The notes under the pieces: model-generated
Told to the model about the DNA's origin: nothing
The model's input: the letters and a program-made list of their open reading frames with translations, nothing else
Database searches by the model: none
Made by a program: the position numbers and the translations under genes
From: Sphingomonadaceae bacterium
Lineage (GTDB): Bacteria > Pseudomonadota > Alphaproteobacteria > Sphingomonadales > Sphingomonadaceae
Direction: 5' to 3'
NCBI GenBank assembly: GCA_019245455.1
Contig: JAFARM010000306.1
Coordinates: 1-11,616, forward strand
Length of the DNA stretch: 11,616 nucleotides
Shown: positions 1 through 6,441 of the stretch, one piece after another
Layout: every line of letters starts with the position of its first letter
Position numbering within the stretch: the first letter of the stretch is position 1

Positions 1-1136
1 TTCTTCATCACGTTCTGCAGCGCCGGCGGCAGGTCCTTGATGGCGATGGCGTCGTTGACCGCGACCTCGGCGCCGATCTCCTTCGCCACCGTCTCGGCGC
101 GGCCGCAGCCGCCCATGTCCTGCGTCGCCAAGCGGAAGCGGGCGACCACCGCCTCGCCTTCGGCCTGGGTGATGCCGGGCTTCAGCGGCAGCGACAGCTG
201 CTTCAGGCTGAGGATCGCATCGTCGGGGTTGCCGGACAGCACCTGCCGCTTCTCGATCAGCGCCATGATGGCGATGCCACCGGGCACCTTGATCGGATCG
301 CTGATCGCCGTCGCCGGGTCGCCGGGCGTCAGCTTGGTGACGACGGGAGCGACCGCATCGTTCAGCTGTTCGGCGCGGACCCAGCCAAGGTCGCCGCCGA
401 CGCCGGCAGTCGAGGCTTCCGAGAACTGCCGCGCGTAGGCGACGAACGACGCGCCGCCGCGAACCTGGCCGACGATCCGGGCAGCGTCGGCCATGACGCG
501 GCTCTGCGTCTCGGGCGTCGCCGACAGGAAGATCTCACCGACGTGATACTCGTCCTTGCCCTTGGCGGCCTCGAGCTTGGTCATCACCGCCTTGACCTCG
601 TCGTCGCCGACGTTGACCTGCGGCTCGACCGTCCGCCGCAGCAGCTTCGACCACGCCAGTTCGCCGCGGATCTGGGCCTTGATCGACTGTGGCGACGACC
701 CGGCGGCGCGCAGGAAGTCGACGAAATTGCCGTTCGCCTTGAAGTTGTTGGCAACCCGGTTGTACGCCTGATCGACATCGGCGTCGGTGACCTTGATGTC
801 CTTGCTCGCCGCCTCCTGAATCTCAAGCCGCTCGTCGATCAGGTTGCGCAGCACCTGCAGGCGCAGGCGGACCTTCTCCTCGGGGTCGATCTTGCCGCCG
901 TTGGCGGCGATGACGAGGTTCAGCCGCTGCTCGACGTCGGTATCGGTGATGACGTCGCCGTTGACGATCGCCGTCGCCTTCCGGAGGTTGGGATTGAATT
1001 CGGCCAGCGCCGCGGCATCGGGCAGGACGAAGGCGGCATCCGGCGAGTTGTCGGCCTGCGGCGTGCTCTGCGCCACCAGCGGGGTCGCCGACCATAGCGC
1101 GGCAAGCGCGACAGCCAGCGTCTTACGCACGTGCAT
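1..1136 (-). CDS. surA: SurA-type periplasmic chaperone / peptidyl-prolyl isomerase, 3' end cut by window
   Basis: Periplasmic chaperone that escorts unfolded outer-membrane proteins to the BAM machinery. The window holds 378 codons plus two bases, with no stop; the C-terminus lies beyond base 1. I start it at the ATG at 1136 because AGGAG sits 6 nt upstream (1147-1143) and a signal peptide follows: basic MHVRK, a hydrophobic stretch, and probable cleavage after Ala22 (TPLVA|QS). Residues about 35-165 match the SurA N-terminal chaperone region (GDVITDTDVEQRLNLVI, then NLIDERLEIQEA). Residues about 195-298 form a parvulin domain, from YHVGEIFLSA through the family signature GVGGDLGWV to IAIMALIEKRQV. 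Residues about 300-378 look like a second, degenerate parvulin unit without the GGDLGW signature. It lies 109 nt downstream of lptD on the same strand, the classic lptD-surA order, so the two are probably co-transcribed and SurA may assist LptD folding. Family is secure; the missing end prevents a length check. Confidence 0.93.
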   Translation of the reverse strand, partial: MHVRKTLAVALAALWSATPLVAQSTPQADNSPDAAFVLPDAAALAEFNPNLRKATAIVNGDVITDTDVEQRLNLVIAANGGKIDPEEKVRLRLQVLRNLIDERLEIQEAASKDIKVTDADVDQAYNRVANNFKANGNFVDFLRAAGSSPQSIKAQIRGELAWSKLLRRTVEPQVNVGDDEVKAVMTKLEAAKGKDEYHVGEIFLSATPETQSRVMADAARIVGQVRGGASFVAYARQFSEASTAGVGGDLGWVRAEQLNDAVAPVVTKLTPGDPATAISDPIKVPGGIAIMALIEKRQVLSGNPDDAILSLKQLSLPLKPGITQAEGEAVVARFRLATQDMGGCGRAETVAKEIGAEVAVNDAIAIKDLPPALQNVMK

Positions 1137-1245
1137 CAACGTCTCCTGAAGGCCCCGCCGCCTTCGGTCCCCACCGCCGAAAGAGGCCCTCTACAAGGGG
1201 CGCGGTTGTTCCGCAAATGCTAAGCCGCCGCCGCTGAACCGTCGA

Positions 1246-3483
1246 TTACCGGCCCAGGTTCTTGAAGGCGATGGTCAACAGGTAGCTGTTGCCGGCGCGG
1301 AAATCGCGGTCGGACGTATAGTCGCGCCGCCACGTCACGCCGAAACGGAAGCATTCGTCTTCGTACTGGATGCCGACGCGGTGGCGGATCGGCTGGAACC
1401 CGTCGGCGGTCGTCGTCGGCTCCTGGCTCTTCGTCGTCAGGTCGATGATGACCGAGCCGTAGACCGACCAGAAGCGCGACAGCGCCGCCCGCGTCCCGAT
1501 CCGCACCTCCTGGAAGTCGCGCAGGTCCTCCAGCACGATGTTGCGGTTGAAGTTGGCATAACCGATGGTGAAGTACGTCGCGCTGGTGCCCGCCGTGATA
1601 TCGACCTCGTTCCGGCGGAACACGCCGTTGCCGTTGTCGATGCGGAAGCGGTGCGTGATCGAGAACAGGCTACCGTACTGCAGCGTGTTGCGGCCGACGA
1701 TGTCGGACGCCGTGCCCGACAGGCCGGTACCCTGCAGGAAGGGCGCGTTGCCGGTGCCGGCGAGGCGATAGCTCTGCCCGACCTCGCTGGTGAAGACGAA
1801 GCGGGGCCGCTCGAGCCGGTACTGGATGCCGTAGGTCACGCGCGTCCCGCTTTCGAAGCGGTCGAAGCCGCTGTAGCGGTTGAGCGAGAACAGGTTCGTG
1901 TCCTCGAAGTCGAGCGAGCGCGAATCTTCGTTGGGGATGCCGCGATTGAGGTGGAGCGGCGCGGCGACGACCTGCACGCGCGGCGTGATCGTCTGCGTGC
2001 CCCCCAGTGCCGGGCCGGCGAACGGCCATTCGACGTCGACCGCGGCGAGCGCGATGCCGCGCGCCTGGAAACCGTCCTTGCCGGCATAGGTCGGCAGCGT
2101 CGCCTGCCCCGGATTCTCGGTGTCGTACAGGTCGCCACGGAGGAGCGCAGTTCCCGTCACCCGCTGGCCAAGCCCGGTCAGGAAGCTGCGCGTCCATTGC
2201 CCCTGCAGCGTCGCGCGCTGTTCATCCTGGCCGTGGATGCGGAACAGGTTGAGCGTGTTGGCGCGGATATCGAGCTGGCCACCCAGGATCGGCGCGCCCG
2301 GTCGCCAATCATAATCGATCACCGGCAGCACGATCGGCGTCGTGTCCGGCCCCTTGTCGGCGCGCAGGTTCTGGAAACCCCAGCCGGCGATCGACAAATA
2401 GGAATCGGTGCGGAAGCGTTCGAGGTTGTACGTGCTGCGCAGCACGTCGTCATAGTCGAGGCCATAGCGCCGGTTGAAGGTGTCGTCGCTCGTCAGGCGG
2501 ACGAGGAAGGTCGACCGCCATTCGGCGTCGTGCTGCAGTTGCCCGTTCAGCTCGAAATAGCCGCGCGGGCGCTGGCCGCGGTCGATCGTCGTCACCCCGT
2601 CGGGCGCATAGTCGATGACATCGCCATAGGTGAAGTAGGCATGGAGCTGGACGGGGCCGGCCTTGAACAGCTGCCGCGCGCGGAGGTCGAGCGCCGGCTT
2701 GACCTCGGTGAAGACCCACGGCTTGACGGTGATGTCGCGGTCCGGACCCAGGTTGACGTGGTAGGGCACGCCGACGCCGAAGCCGATCGTATTGCGGATT
2801 TCGATGTCGGGCACGAGCAGACCCGAGGCGCGGTTGGAGCTGCCGTCGGGGTGGGAGAAGGTCGGCAGGAACAGGATCGGCTTGCCCAGGATCTCCAGCC
2901 GGGCGTCGCGGTAGGAGATCCGGTGCTTGACCGGATCGTGCGTGATGCGCAGCGCCTTGATCGACCAGACCGGCTTTTTCGGACAACCTTCGCTGCCCTC
3001 GACATGGCATGGCGAGTAGATCGCCTGCGAGAGCGTGCTGAGGCCGTTGACGCGAACGCCCGACGCCGCCGCCAGCCGGCCGCCGTCGGCAAGGACGAGG
3101 AGGATGTTGTCGATCGCACCGTCGCGGAGCGATTCGGTGACGATGATGCGGTCGCCGTATGCCTTGTTGCCCTGCGGGTCGATCGTCGTGACGTTGCCGC
3201 GCGCCTCGACCTGCCCGGTCGTGCGATTATAGATCACCGTGTCGGCGGTCAGCGTGTAGCGGTCGCGGTTGATGAGGACGTGCCCGGTCGCCGTGACGAG
3301 CTGTTCGTCGTCCGAATAGTCCATGGCGTCGGCGGTGAAGTCGATGACGTCGCCGGGCTTGGCGATCGGCTCGCCGCTGCCCGTCAGGATCGACGCCGGC
3401 TTCGCCGGAGATGGGGCCGGCTGCGCCTGCGCGAGCATCGGCCAGAGGGCAAGACCGGCGAGCAGGGCGGATCGAAGGGGCAA
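1246..3483 (-). CDS. lptD: LPS-assembly outer-membrane protein LptD, TTG start
   Basis: Outer-membrane beta-barrel of the Lpt bridge that inserts lipopolysaccharide into the outer leaflet, partnered with LptE. The product is 745 aa. Residues 1-20 are a signal peptide (cleavage AQA|QPAP), residues about 45-150 the OstA/LptA-like beta-jellyroll (DVIDFTADAMDYSDDEQLV, then VTATGHVLI), and residues about 250-700 the barrel, rich in alternating aromatic strands and ending SYLLTIAFKNLGR. Cysteines are C159 and C167 (SPCHVEGSEGC) and C711 (YEDECF). E. coli LptD has four, with an adjacent CC pair near the C-terminus, so this protein has one fewer. The start is TTG at 3483: an in-frame TGA lies four codons upstream, and the next in-frame ATG (codon 16) would destroy the signal peptide. 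No strong Shine-Dalgarno is visible. It shares a 152-nt upstream region with divergent pepA, and surA follows. Long opposite-strand reading frames here are composition shadows. Confidence 0.95.
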   Translation of the reverse strand: MPLRSALLAGLALWPMLAQAQPAPSPAKPASILTGSGEPIAKPGDVIDFTADAMDYSDDEQLVTATGHVLINRDRYTLTADTVIYNRTTGQVEARGNVTTIDPQGNKAYGDRIIVTESLRDGAIDNILLVLADGGRLAAASGVRVNGLSTLSQAIYSPCHVEGSEGCPKKPVWSIKALRITHDPVKHRISYRDARLEILGKPILFLPTFSHPDGSSNRASGLLVPDIEIRNTIGFGVGVPYHVNLGPDRDITVKPWVFTEVKPALDLRARQLFKAGPVQLHAYFTYGDVIDYAPDGVTTIDRGQRPRGYFELNGQLQHDAEWRSTFLVRLTSDDTFNRRYGLDYDDVLRSTYNLERFRTDSYLSIAGWGFQNLRADKGPDTTPIVLPVIDYDWRPGAPILGGQLDIRANTLNLFRIHGQDEQRATLQGQWTRSFLTGLGQRVTGTALLRGDLYDTENPGQATLPTYAGKDGFQARGIALAAVDVEWPFAGPALGGTQTITPRVQVVAAPLHLNRGIPNEDSRSLDFEDTNLFSLNRYSGFDRFESGTRVTYGIQYRLERPRFVFTSEVGQSYRLAGTGNAPFLQGTGLSGTASDIVGRNTLQYGSLFSITHRFRIDNGNGVFRRNEVDITAGTSATYFTIGYANFNRNIVLEDLRDFQEVRIGTRAALSRFWSVYGSVIIDLTTKSQEPTTTADGFQPIRHRVGIQYEDECFRFGVTWRRDYTSDRDFRAGNSYLLTIAFKNLGR

Positions 3484-3524
3484 GCGTCGCTTTCACTCGT
3501 GCCGGGCGCTGGGCCGCCGGGCGA

Positions 3525-3553
3525 TCCTTACGGCGGGGGGAAGCGCGTCGCAA
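3525..3553 (-). promoter_or_regulatory. Weak candidate sigma70-type promoter for lptD-surA
   Basis: Reading the minus strand, TTGCGA (3553-3548) is followed after 17 nt by TAAGGA (3530-3525). The spacing is right but the -10 match is poor (TA only), so this is a suggestion. It lies 42 nt before the TTG start of lptD. No other -35/-10 pair on this strand of the spacer looked better. Confidence 0.22.
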
Positions 3554-3583
3554 GGCGGTCGCGATGCAGATGGACCCGGCGGT

Positions 3584-3612
3584 TTGCGCCCGTCGGCGCT
3601 CGTCGCTAGACC
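3584..3612 (+). promoter_or_regulatory. Candidate sigma70-type promoter for pepA
   Basis: TTGCGC (3584-3589) and TAGACC (3607-3612) are separated by 17 nt. Transcription would start near 3619 and give a leader of about 17 nt that still contains the pepA ribosome binding site GGGAG (3626-3630). The spacing is ideal, but the hexamers are only partial matches, as is common in GC-rich Alphaproteobacteria. Confidence 0.35.
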
Positions 3613-3635
3613 GACGACACGATCCGGGAGTTGCC

Positions 3636-5120
3636 ATGCAGATCACCTACACCGCCGCGCCTGCCGCCGACCTGACCGGCGCGCTCGTCGTGCTTGCCGC
3701 CAAGGGGGCTCCGCTCGTCGGGGCCGCGGCCGTGACCGATAACGCGGGCGGCGGCCAGCTGGCGAAGGCGATTGCCGCAGCGCGCTTCGAGGGCGAGGCG
3801 GCAAGCGTCGTCGAGCTGCTCGCACCCGCCGGCACGTCGGCCAGCCGGCTGCTCGTCGTCGGCATCGGCCCGGCGGAGAAGGCCGACGCGGCAGTGTTCG
3901 AGCAGGTCGGCGGGGCGATCGCCGCCCGGCTTTTGACCAGCGGCGAGACGGCGGCGACCGTCGTCCTCGATCTGAACGGCGCGGCGTTGCCCCCCGACGT
4001 TGCTGCCGCGCGCCTTGCGCATGGCGCGACGCTCCGCGCCTATCGCTTCGACAAGTACCGGACGACGATGAAGCCGACGCAGAAGCCGACGCTGGCCCGC
4101 CTGACCATCGCCGGCGGCGACGGCGGCGCGACGCATCGTGACCTGGCGGCGATCGCCGCCGGGATGGCGCTGACGCGCGATCTGGTGTCGGAGCCGGCGA
4201 ACGTCATCTACCCCGCCAGCTTCGTCGAGCGTGTCGAGGCGGCCGCCCCTGCCGGGCTGGCGATCGAGGCGCTCGGCGAGACCGAGATGCGGGCGCTCGG
4301 CATGGGCGCGCTGCTCGGGGTCTCGCAGGGCTCGGCGCGCGAGGCCAAGCTGCTCGTCATGCGCTGGAACGGTGGCGGCGACGAGGCTCCCGTCGTCCTC
4401 GTCGGCAAGGGCGTCACCTTCGACACCGGCGGCATCAGCCTGAAGCAGCCCGCCGGCATGGAGGACATGAAGTGGGACATGGGTGGGGCGGGGGCGGTCG
4501 CCGGCGCCCTGCACGCGCTCGCCGCGCGCCAGGCGAAGGTCAACGTCGTCGGCGTCTGTGGCTTGGTCGAGAATATGCCCGACGGCGAAGCGCAGCGGCC
4601 GGGCGATGTCGTCACGTCGATGTCGGGCCAGACGATCGAGGTCATCAACACCGACGCCGAGGGGCGCCTCGTGCTGTGCGACGCGCTGTGGTGGGCGCAG
4701 GAGCAGTTCAAGCCGTCGGTGATCGTCGACCTGGCGACCCTGACCGGCGCGATGATCATCAGCCTGGGTCACGAGCACGGCGGTCTGTTCGCCAACGACG
4801 ACGGCCTCGCCGCGCAACTGACCGCGGCCGGCGAGGCGGTCGGCGACAAGCTGTGGCGGATGCCGATGGGCGAGGCGTACGACAAGCTGATCGACTCGCC
4901 GATCGCCGACATGAAGAACGTCGGCCCGCGCGAGGGCGGCTCGATTTCGGCGGCGCAGTTCCTCGCCCGCTTCATTAAGCCCGGTGTCAAGTGGGCCCAC
5001 CTCGACATCGCCGGCATGGTCTGGGCGGCAAAGGATGGCGCGCTGTGGGCGAAGGGCGCGACGGGATACGGGGTGCGGCTGCTCGAGAAGTTCGTCGCCG
5101 ACAATTTCGAGGCGACGTGA
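3636..5120 (+). CDS. pepA: Leucyl aminopeptidase, M17 family (cytosol aminopeptidase)
   Basis: Cytoplasmic di-metal (Zn/Mn) aminopeptidase that removes N-terminal residues, especially Leu, in peptide turnover; family members are hexamers. The product is 494 aa, normal for PepA. Residues 1 to about 165 are the variable N-terminal domain and about 170-494 the catalytic domain. All key residues are present at a constant offset of -12 from E. coli numbering: metal ligands K258 and D263 (VGKGVTFDTGG), D281 (KWDMGG), D340 and E342 in the signature NTDAEGRL (338-345), and catalytic K270 and R344. I chose the ATG at 3636 because GGGAG lies 5 nt upstream (3626-3630) and MQITYTAAP is a normal PepA N-terminus; the frame is open further upstream only as overlap with the lptD spacer. 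It is divergent from lptD, and holC follows on the same strand, an arrangement common in Proteobacteria. The stop TGA directly abuts a structured repeat at 5121. The DNA-binding role of E. coli PepA cannot be judged from sequence. Confidence 0.97.
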   Translation: MQITYTAAPAADLTGALVVLAAKGAPLVGAAAVTDNAGGGQLAKAIAAARFEGEAASVVELLAPAGTSASRLLVVGIGPAEKADAAVFEQVGGAIAARLLTSGETAATVVLDLNGAALPPDVAAARLAHGATLRAYRFDKYRTTMKPTQKPTLARLTIAGGDGGATHRDLAAIAAGMALTRDLVSEPANVIYPASFVERVEAAAPAGLAIEALGETEMRALGMGALLGVSQGSAREAKLLVMRWNGGGDEAPVVLVGKGVTFDTGGISLKQPAGMEDMKWDMGGAGAVAGALHALAARQAKVNVVGVCGLVENMPDGEAQRPGDVVTSMSGQTIEVINTDAEGRLVLCDALWWAQEQFKPSVIVDLATLTGAMIISLGHEHGGLFANDDGLAAQLTAAGEAVGDKLWRMPMGEAYDKLIDSPIADMKNVGPREGGSISAAQFLARFIKPGVKWAHLDIAGMVWAAKDGALWAKGATGYGVRLLEKFVADNFEAT

Positions 5121-5283
5121 CCCTCTCCCGCCTGCGGGAGAGGGCGAGAGACGGCGCGTCAGCGCCGGCCCGGGGTGAGGGTGTGGGGTCGCTGCGGAGA
5201 CTGCCGTCGCTACGCGCTGGCCTGGGGCACACCCTCACCCGCCGCGCTGCCGCGCGAGTCGCCTCTCCCGCAAGCGGGAGAGG
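5121..5283. repeat. 163-bp mirror-symmetric REP/BIME-like element, copy A
   Basis: Non-coding element filling most of the pepA-holC gap. In order: outer hairpin 5121-5144 (perfect 11-bp arms CCCTCTCCCGC, 2-nt centre); linker CGAGAGAC; inner hairpin 5153-5166 (GGCGC, loop GTCA, GCGCC); left closing arm 5173-5185 (GGGTGAGGGTGTG); loop 5186-5227; right closing arm 5228-5240, a perfect 13-bp complement; inner hairpin 5243-5256 (CGCGC, loop TGCC, GCGCG); and outer hairpin 5262-5283 (10-bp arms CCTCTCCCGC, AA centre). The whole can fold as a cruciform-like structure. A second copy lies at 6276-6438. No T-tract follows either outer hairpin, so these are not classical intrinsic terminators, though they could stabilise or end upstream mRNA. 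No coding signal was seen inside. Confidence 0.9.
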
Positions 5284-5324
5284 AGGGCCGCGCGCGTACG
5301 TCTTCGCCGCAAGCGGGAGAGGGG
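5284..5324 (+). repeat. Decayed third repeat arm that supplies the holC ribosome binding site
   Basis: Bases 5308-5322 repeat the end of copy A (CGCAAGCGGGAGAGG, as at 5269-5283), while the upstream half of the hairpin is degraded. The copied purine run GGGAGAGGGG (5315-5324) ends 4 nt before the holC ATG (5329) and is the only Shine-Dalgarno-like sequence there. The gene therefore seems to use repeat-derived DNA as its ribosome binding site. The identical 15-mer is seen directly; its origin as a duplicated or truncated arm is inferred. Confidence 0.7.
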
Positions 5325-5328
5325 TGTC

Positions 5329-5778
5329 ATGACCGACGTCAACTTCTACCAGCTCGCGTCGCGCCCGCTCGGTGCCGTCCTGCCGCGGCTGCTCGAGAAG
5401 GCGGTCGCCGCCGGCTTCCGCAGCGTCGTCCGCTCGGCCGACGCCGACCTGCTCGCCCGGCTCGACGCGGCGCTGTGGACGTATGACCCGGCGTCGTTCC
5501 TGCCGCACGCGGTCGACGGGCCGTTCGCCGCCGAGCAGCCGGTCCTGCTGACGACCGCCGAGACCGACGCCAACGCCGCCGACCTGATCGCCGTCGTCGA
5601 CGGCGTCCTGCCCGGCGACCTCGCTCCCTACCGCCGCGCGCTCTACCTGTTCGACGGCGGCGACGAGGCGGCGCTGGCACGCGCGCGCGGGCACTGGCGG
5701 GCGCTGAAGGACCGCGACGGCGTCACCCCGGTCTATTGGCGCGAGGGCGGCGGCGGGCGGTGGGAGAAGGTGGGCTGA
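5329..5778 (+). CDS. holC: DNA polymerase III, chi subunit
   Basis: Chi is a small accessory subunit of the replicase clamp loader; in E. coli it bridges the holoenzyme to single-strand-binding protein. The product is 149 aa, typical for the family. Matching features are the N-terminal strand VNFYQL, the helix LPRLLEKAVAAGFRSVV (18-34), LDAALWTYDPASFLPH (45-60), the strand QPVLLT (70-75), LYLFDGGD (106-112) and the C-terminal VYWREGGGGRWEKVG (135-149), which carries the YW/WEK pattern usual in chi. The ATG is fixed by a purine-rich Shine-Dalgarno at 5315-5324, which lies in repeat-derived DNA. It follows pepA on the same strand at a distance of 208 nt, all of it repeat, and ndk follows after 72 nt. 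Chi sequences diverge quickly, but context and the terminal motifs make the call firm. Confidence 0.92.
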   Translation: MTDVNFYQLASRPLGAVLPRLLEKAVAAGFRSVVRSADADLLARLDAALWTYDPASFLPHAVDGPFAAEQPVLLTTAETDANAADLIAVVDGVLPGDLAPYRRALYLFDGGDEAALARARGHWRALKDRDGVTPVYWREGGGGRWEKVG

Positions 5779-5787
5779 CTTGCCTTG

Positions 5788-5802
5788 GGCCGCGCTGCGG
5801 CC
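5788..5802 (+). terminator. Small GC hairpin after holC, possible weak terminator
   Basis: GGCCGC (5788-5793) pairs with GCGGCC (5797-5802) across a 3-nt loop, 9 nt after the holC stop. No T-run follows, so Rho-independent termination is doubtful; it could be a pause or mRNA 3'-end structure. The rest of the 72-nt holC-ndk gap holds the ndk ribosome binding site (GGAG, 5842-5845) but no convincing promoter. Confidence 0.3.
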
Positions 5803-5850
5803 TAGAGCGGCGGCGCTTCCACCAACTCAGCCGCTTGCGCCGGAGACCCC

Positions 5851-6273
5851 ATGGCCACCGAACGGACGTTTTCGATCATCAAGCCCGACGCGACGCGGCG
5901 CAATCTGACCGGCGCGGTCAACGCCATGATCGAGGGCGCGGGACTGCGCATCGTCGCGCAGAAGCGCCTGCAGCTGACGCGCGCTGAGGCCGAGGGTTTC
6001 TATGCCGTCCACCGCGAGCGCGGCTTCTTCAACGACCTCGTCGAGTTCATGATCTCGGGCCCCGTCGTCGTCCAGGTGCTCGAGGGCGACAACGCCGTCG
6101 CCGCGTATCGCGAGGTGATGGGCGCGACCAACCCGGCCAATGCTGCGGAAGGCACGATCCGCAAGGTCCATGCGGAGTCGATCGAGGCGAATACCGTCCA
6201 CGGGTCTGACAGCCCGGAGAACGCGGCGATTGAGATCGCCTACTTCTTCGCGCAGACCGAAATCACGGGCTAA
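5851..6273 (+). CDS. ndk: Nucleoside diphosphate kinase
   Basis: Transfers the terminal phosphate from ATP to other (deoxy)nucleoside diphosphates through a phosphohistidine, keeping NTP and dNTP pools level. The product is 140 aa, the standard bacterial length. The active-site signature [10 protein letters not shown] is intact with catalytic His117. The other nucleotide-site residues occupy the same positions as in E. coli Ndk: K11 (IIKPDA), Y51, F59, R87 and T93 (YREVMGAT), R104 (GTIR) and N114. The ATG at 5851 is preceded by GGAG (5842-5845) at 5 nt. It is the last gene of the plus-strand pepA-holC-ndk run and converges on purN. Only 170 nt separate its stop from the end of purN, and almost all of that is repeat copy B. 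Nothing is unusual in the protein. Confidence 0.98.
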   Translation: MATERTFSIIKPDATRRNLTGAVNAMIEGAGLRIVAQKRLQLTRAEAEGFYAVHRERGFFNDLVEFMISGPVVVQVLEGDNAVAAYREVMGATNPANAAEGTIRKVHAESIEANTVHGSDSPENAAIEIAYFFAQTEITG

Positions 6274-6275
6274 CC

Positions 6276-6438
6276 CCCTCTCCCGCTTGCGGGAGAGGGC
6301 GAGAGACGCGCCTGCAGGCGCGGCCCGGGGTGAGGGTGTGGGGTCGTGGCATCGACCGGCCTCTCCACTTACCACCCTCAGGTACACCCTCACCCGCCGC
6401 GCTGCCGCGCGAGTCGCCTCTCCCGCAAGCGGGAGAGG
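6276..6438. repeat. 163-bp mirror-symmetric REP/BIME-like element, copy B
   Basis: Second copy of the element at 5121-5283, same length and alignable without gaps (offset 1155). Outer hairpins are at 6276-6299 (11-bp arms) and 6417-6438 (10-bp arms). The left inner hairpin is 6308-6321 (GCGCC, TGCA, GGCGC) and the right inner hairpin 6398-6411. The closing stem is 6328-6339 with 6384-6395 (12 bp). By my count the left arm differs from copy A at 9 of 71 positions and the right arm at 1 of 56, while the 36-nt loop (6347-6382) matches at only about half. Six of the left-arm differences are three compensated base pairs in the inner stem. The element occupies the gap between the convergent ndk and purN stops, 2 nt from one and 3 nt from the other, so it could act as a two-way mRNA 3'-end structure. 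No T-tracts are present. Confidence 0.9.
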
Positions 6439-6441
6439 AAG

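Noticed and set aside
1137..1245. Terminator or promoter between lptD and surA
   Set aside because: Only a short inverted repeat (AGAGG, CCTCT) with too small a loop is present, and no -35/-10 pair was convincing; the genes are probably co-transcribed.
1381..3609. A 742-codon plus-strand open frame antisense to lptD
   Set aside because: Low-complexity Arg/Asp/Val-rich translation with no domain; lptD on the other strand has a signal peptide and full family features. It is a high-GC codon-bias shadow.
3606..5000. A 464-codon minus-strand open frame antisense to pepA
   Set aside because: The overlapping pepA is complete with all catalytic residues; this translation has no recognisable motif and is a shadow.
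5121..5144. Outer hairpin after the pepA stop as a Rho-independent terminator
   Set aside because: The stem is strong but no T-tract follows on either strand, and the same hairpin recurs as part of a larger repeat.
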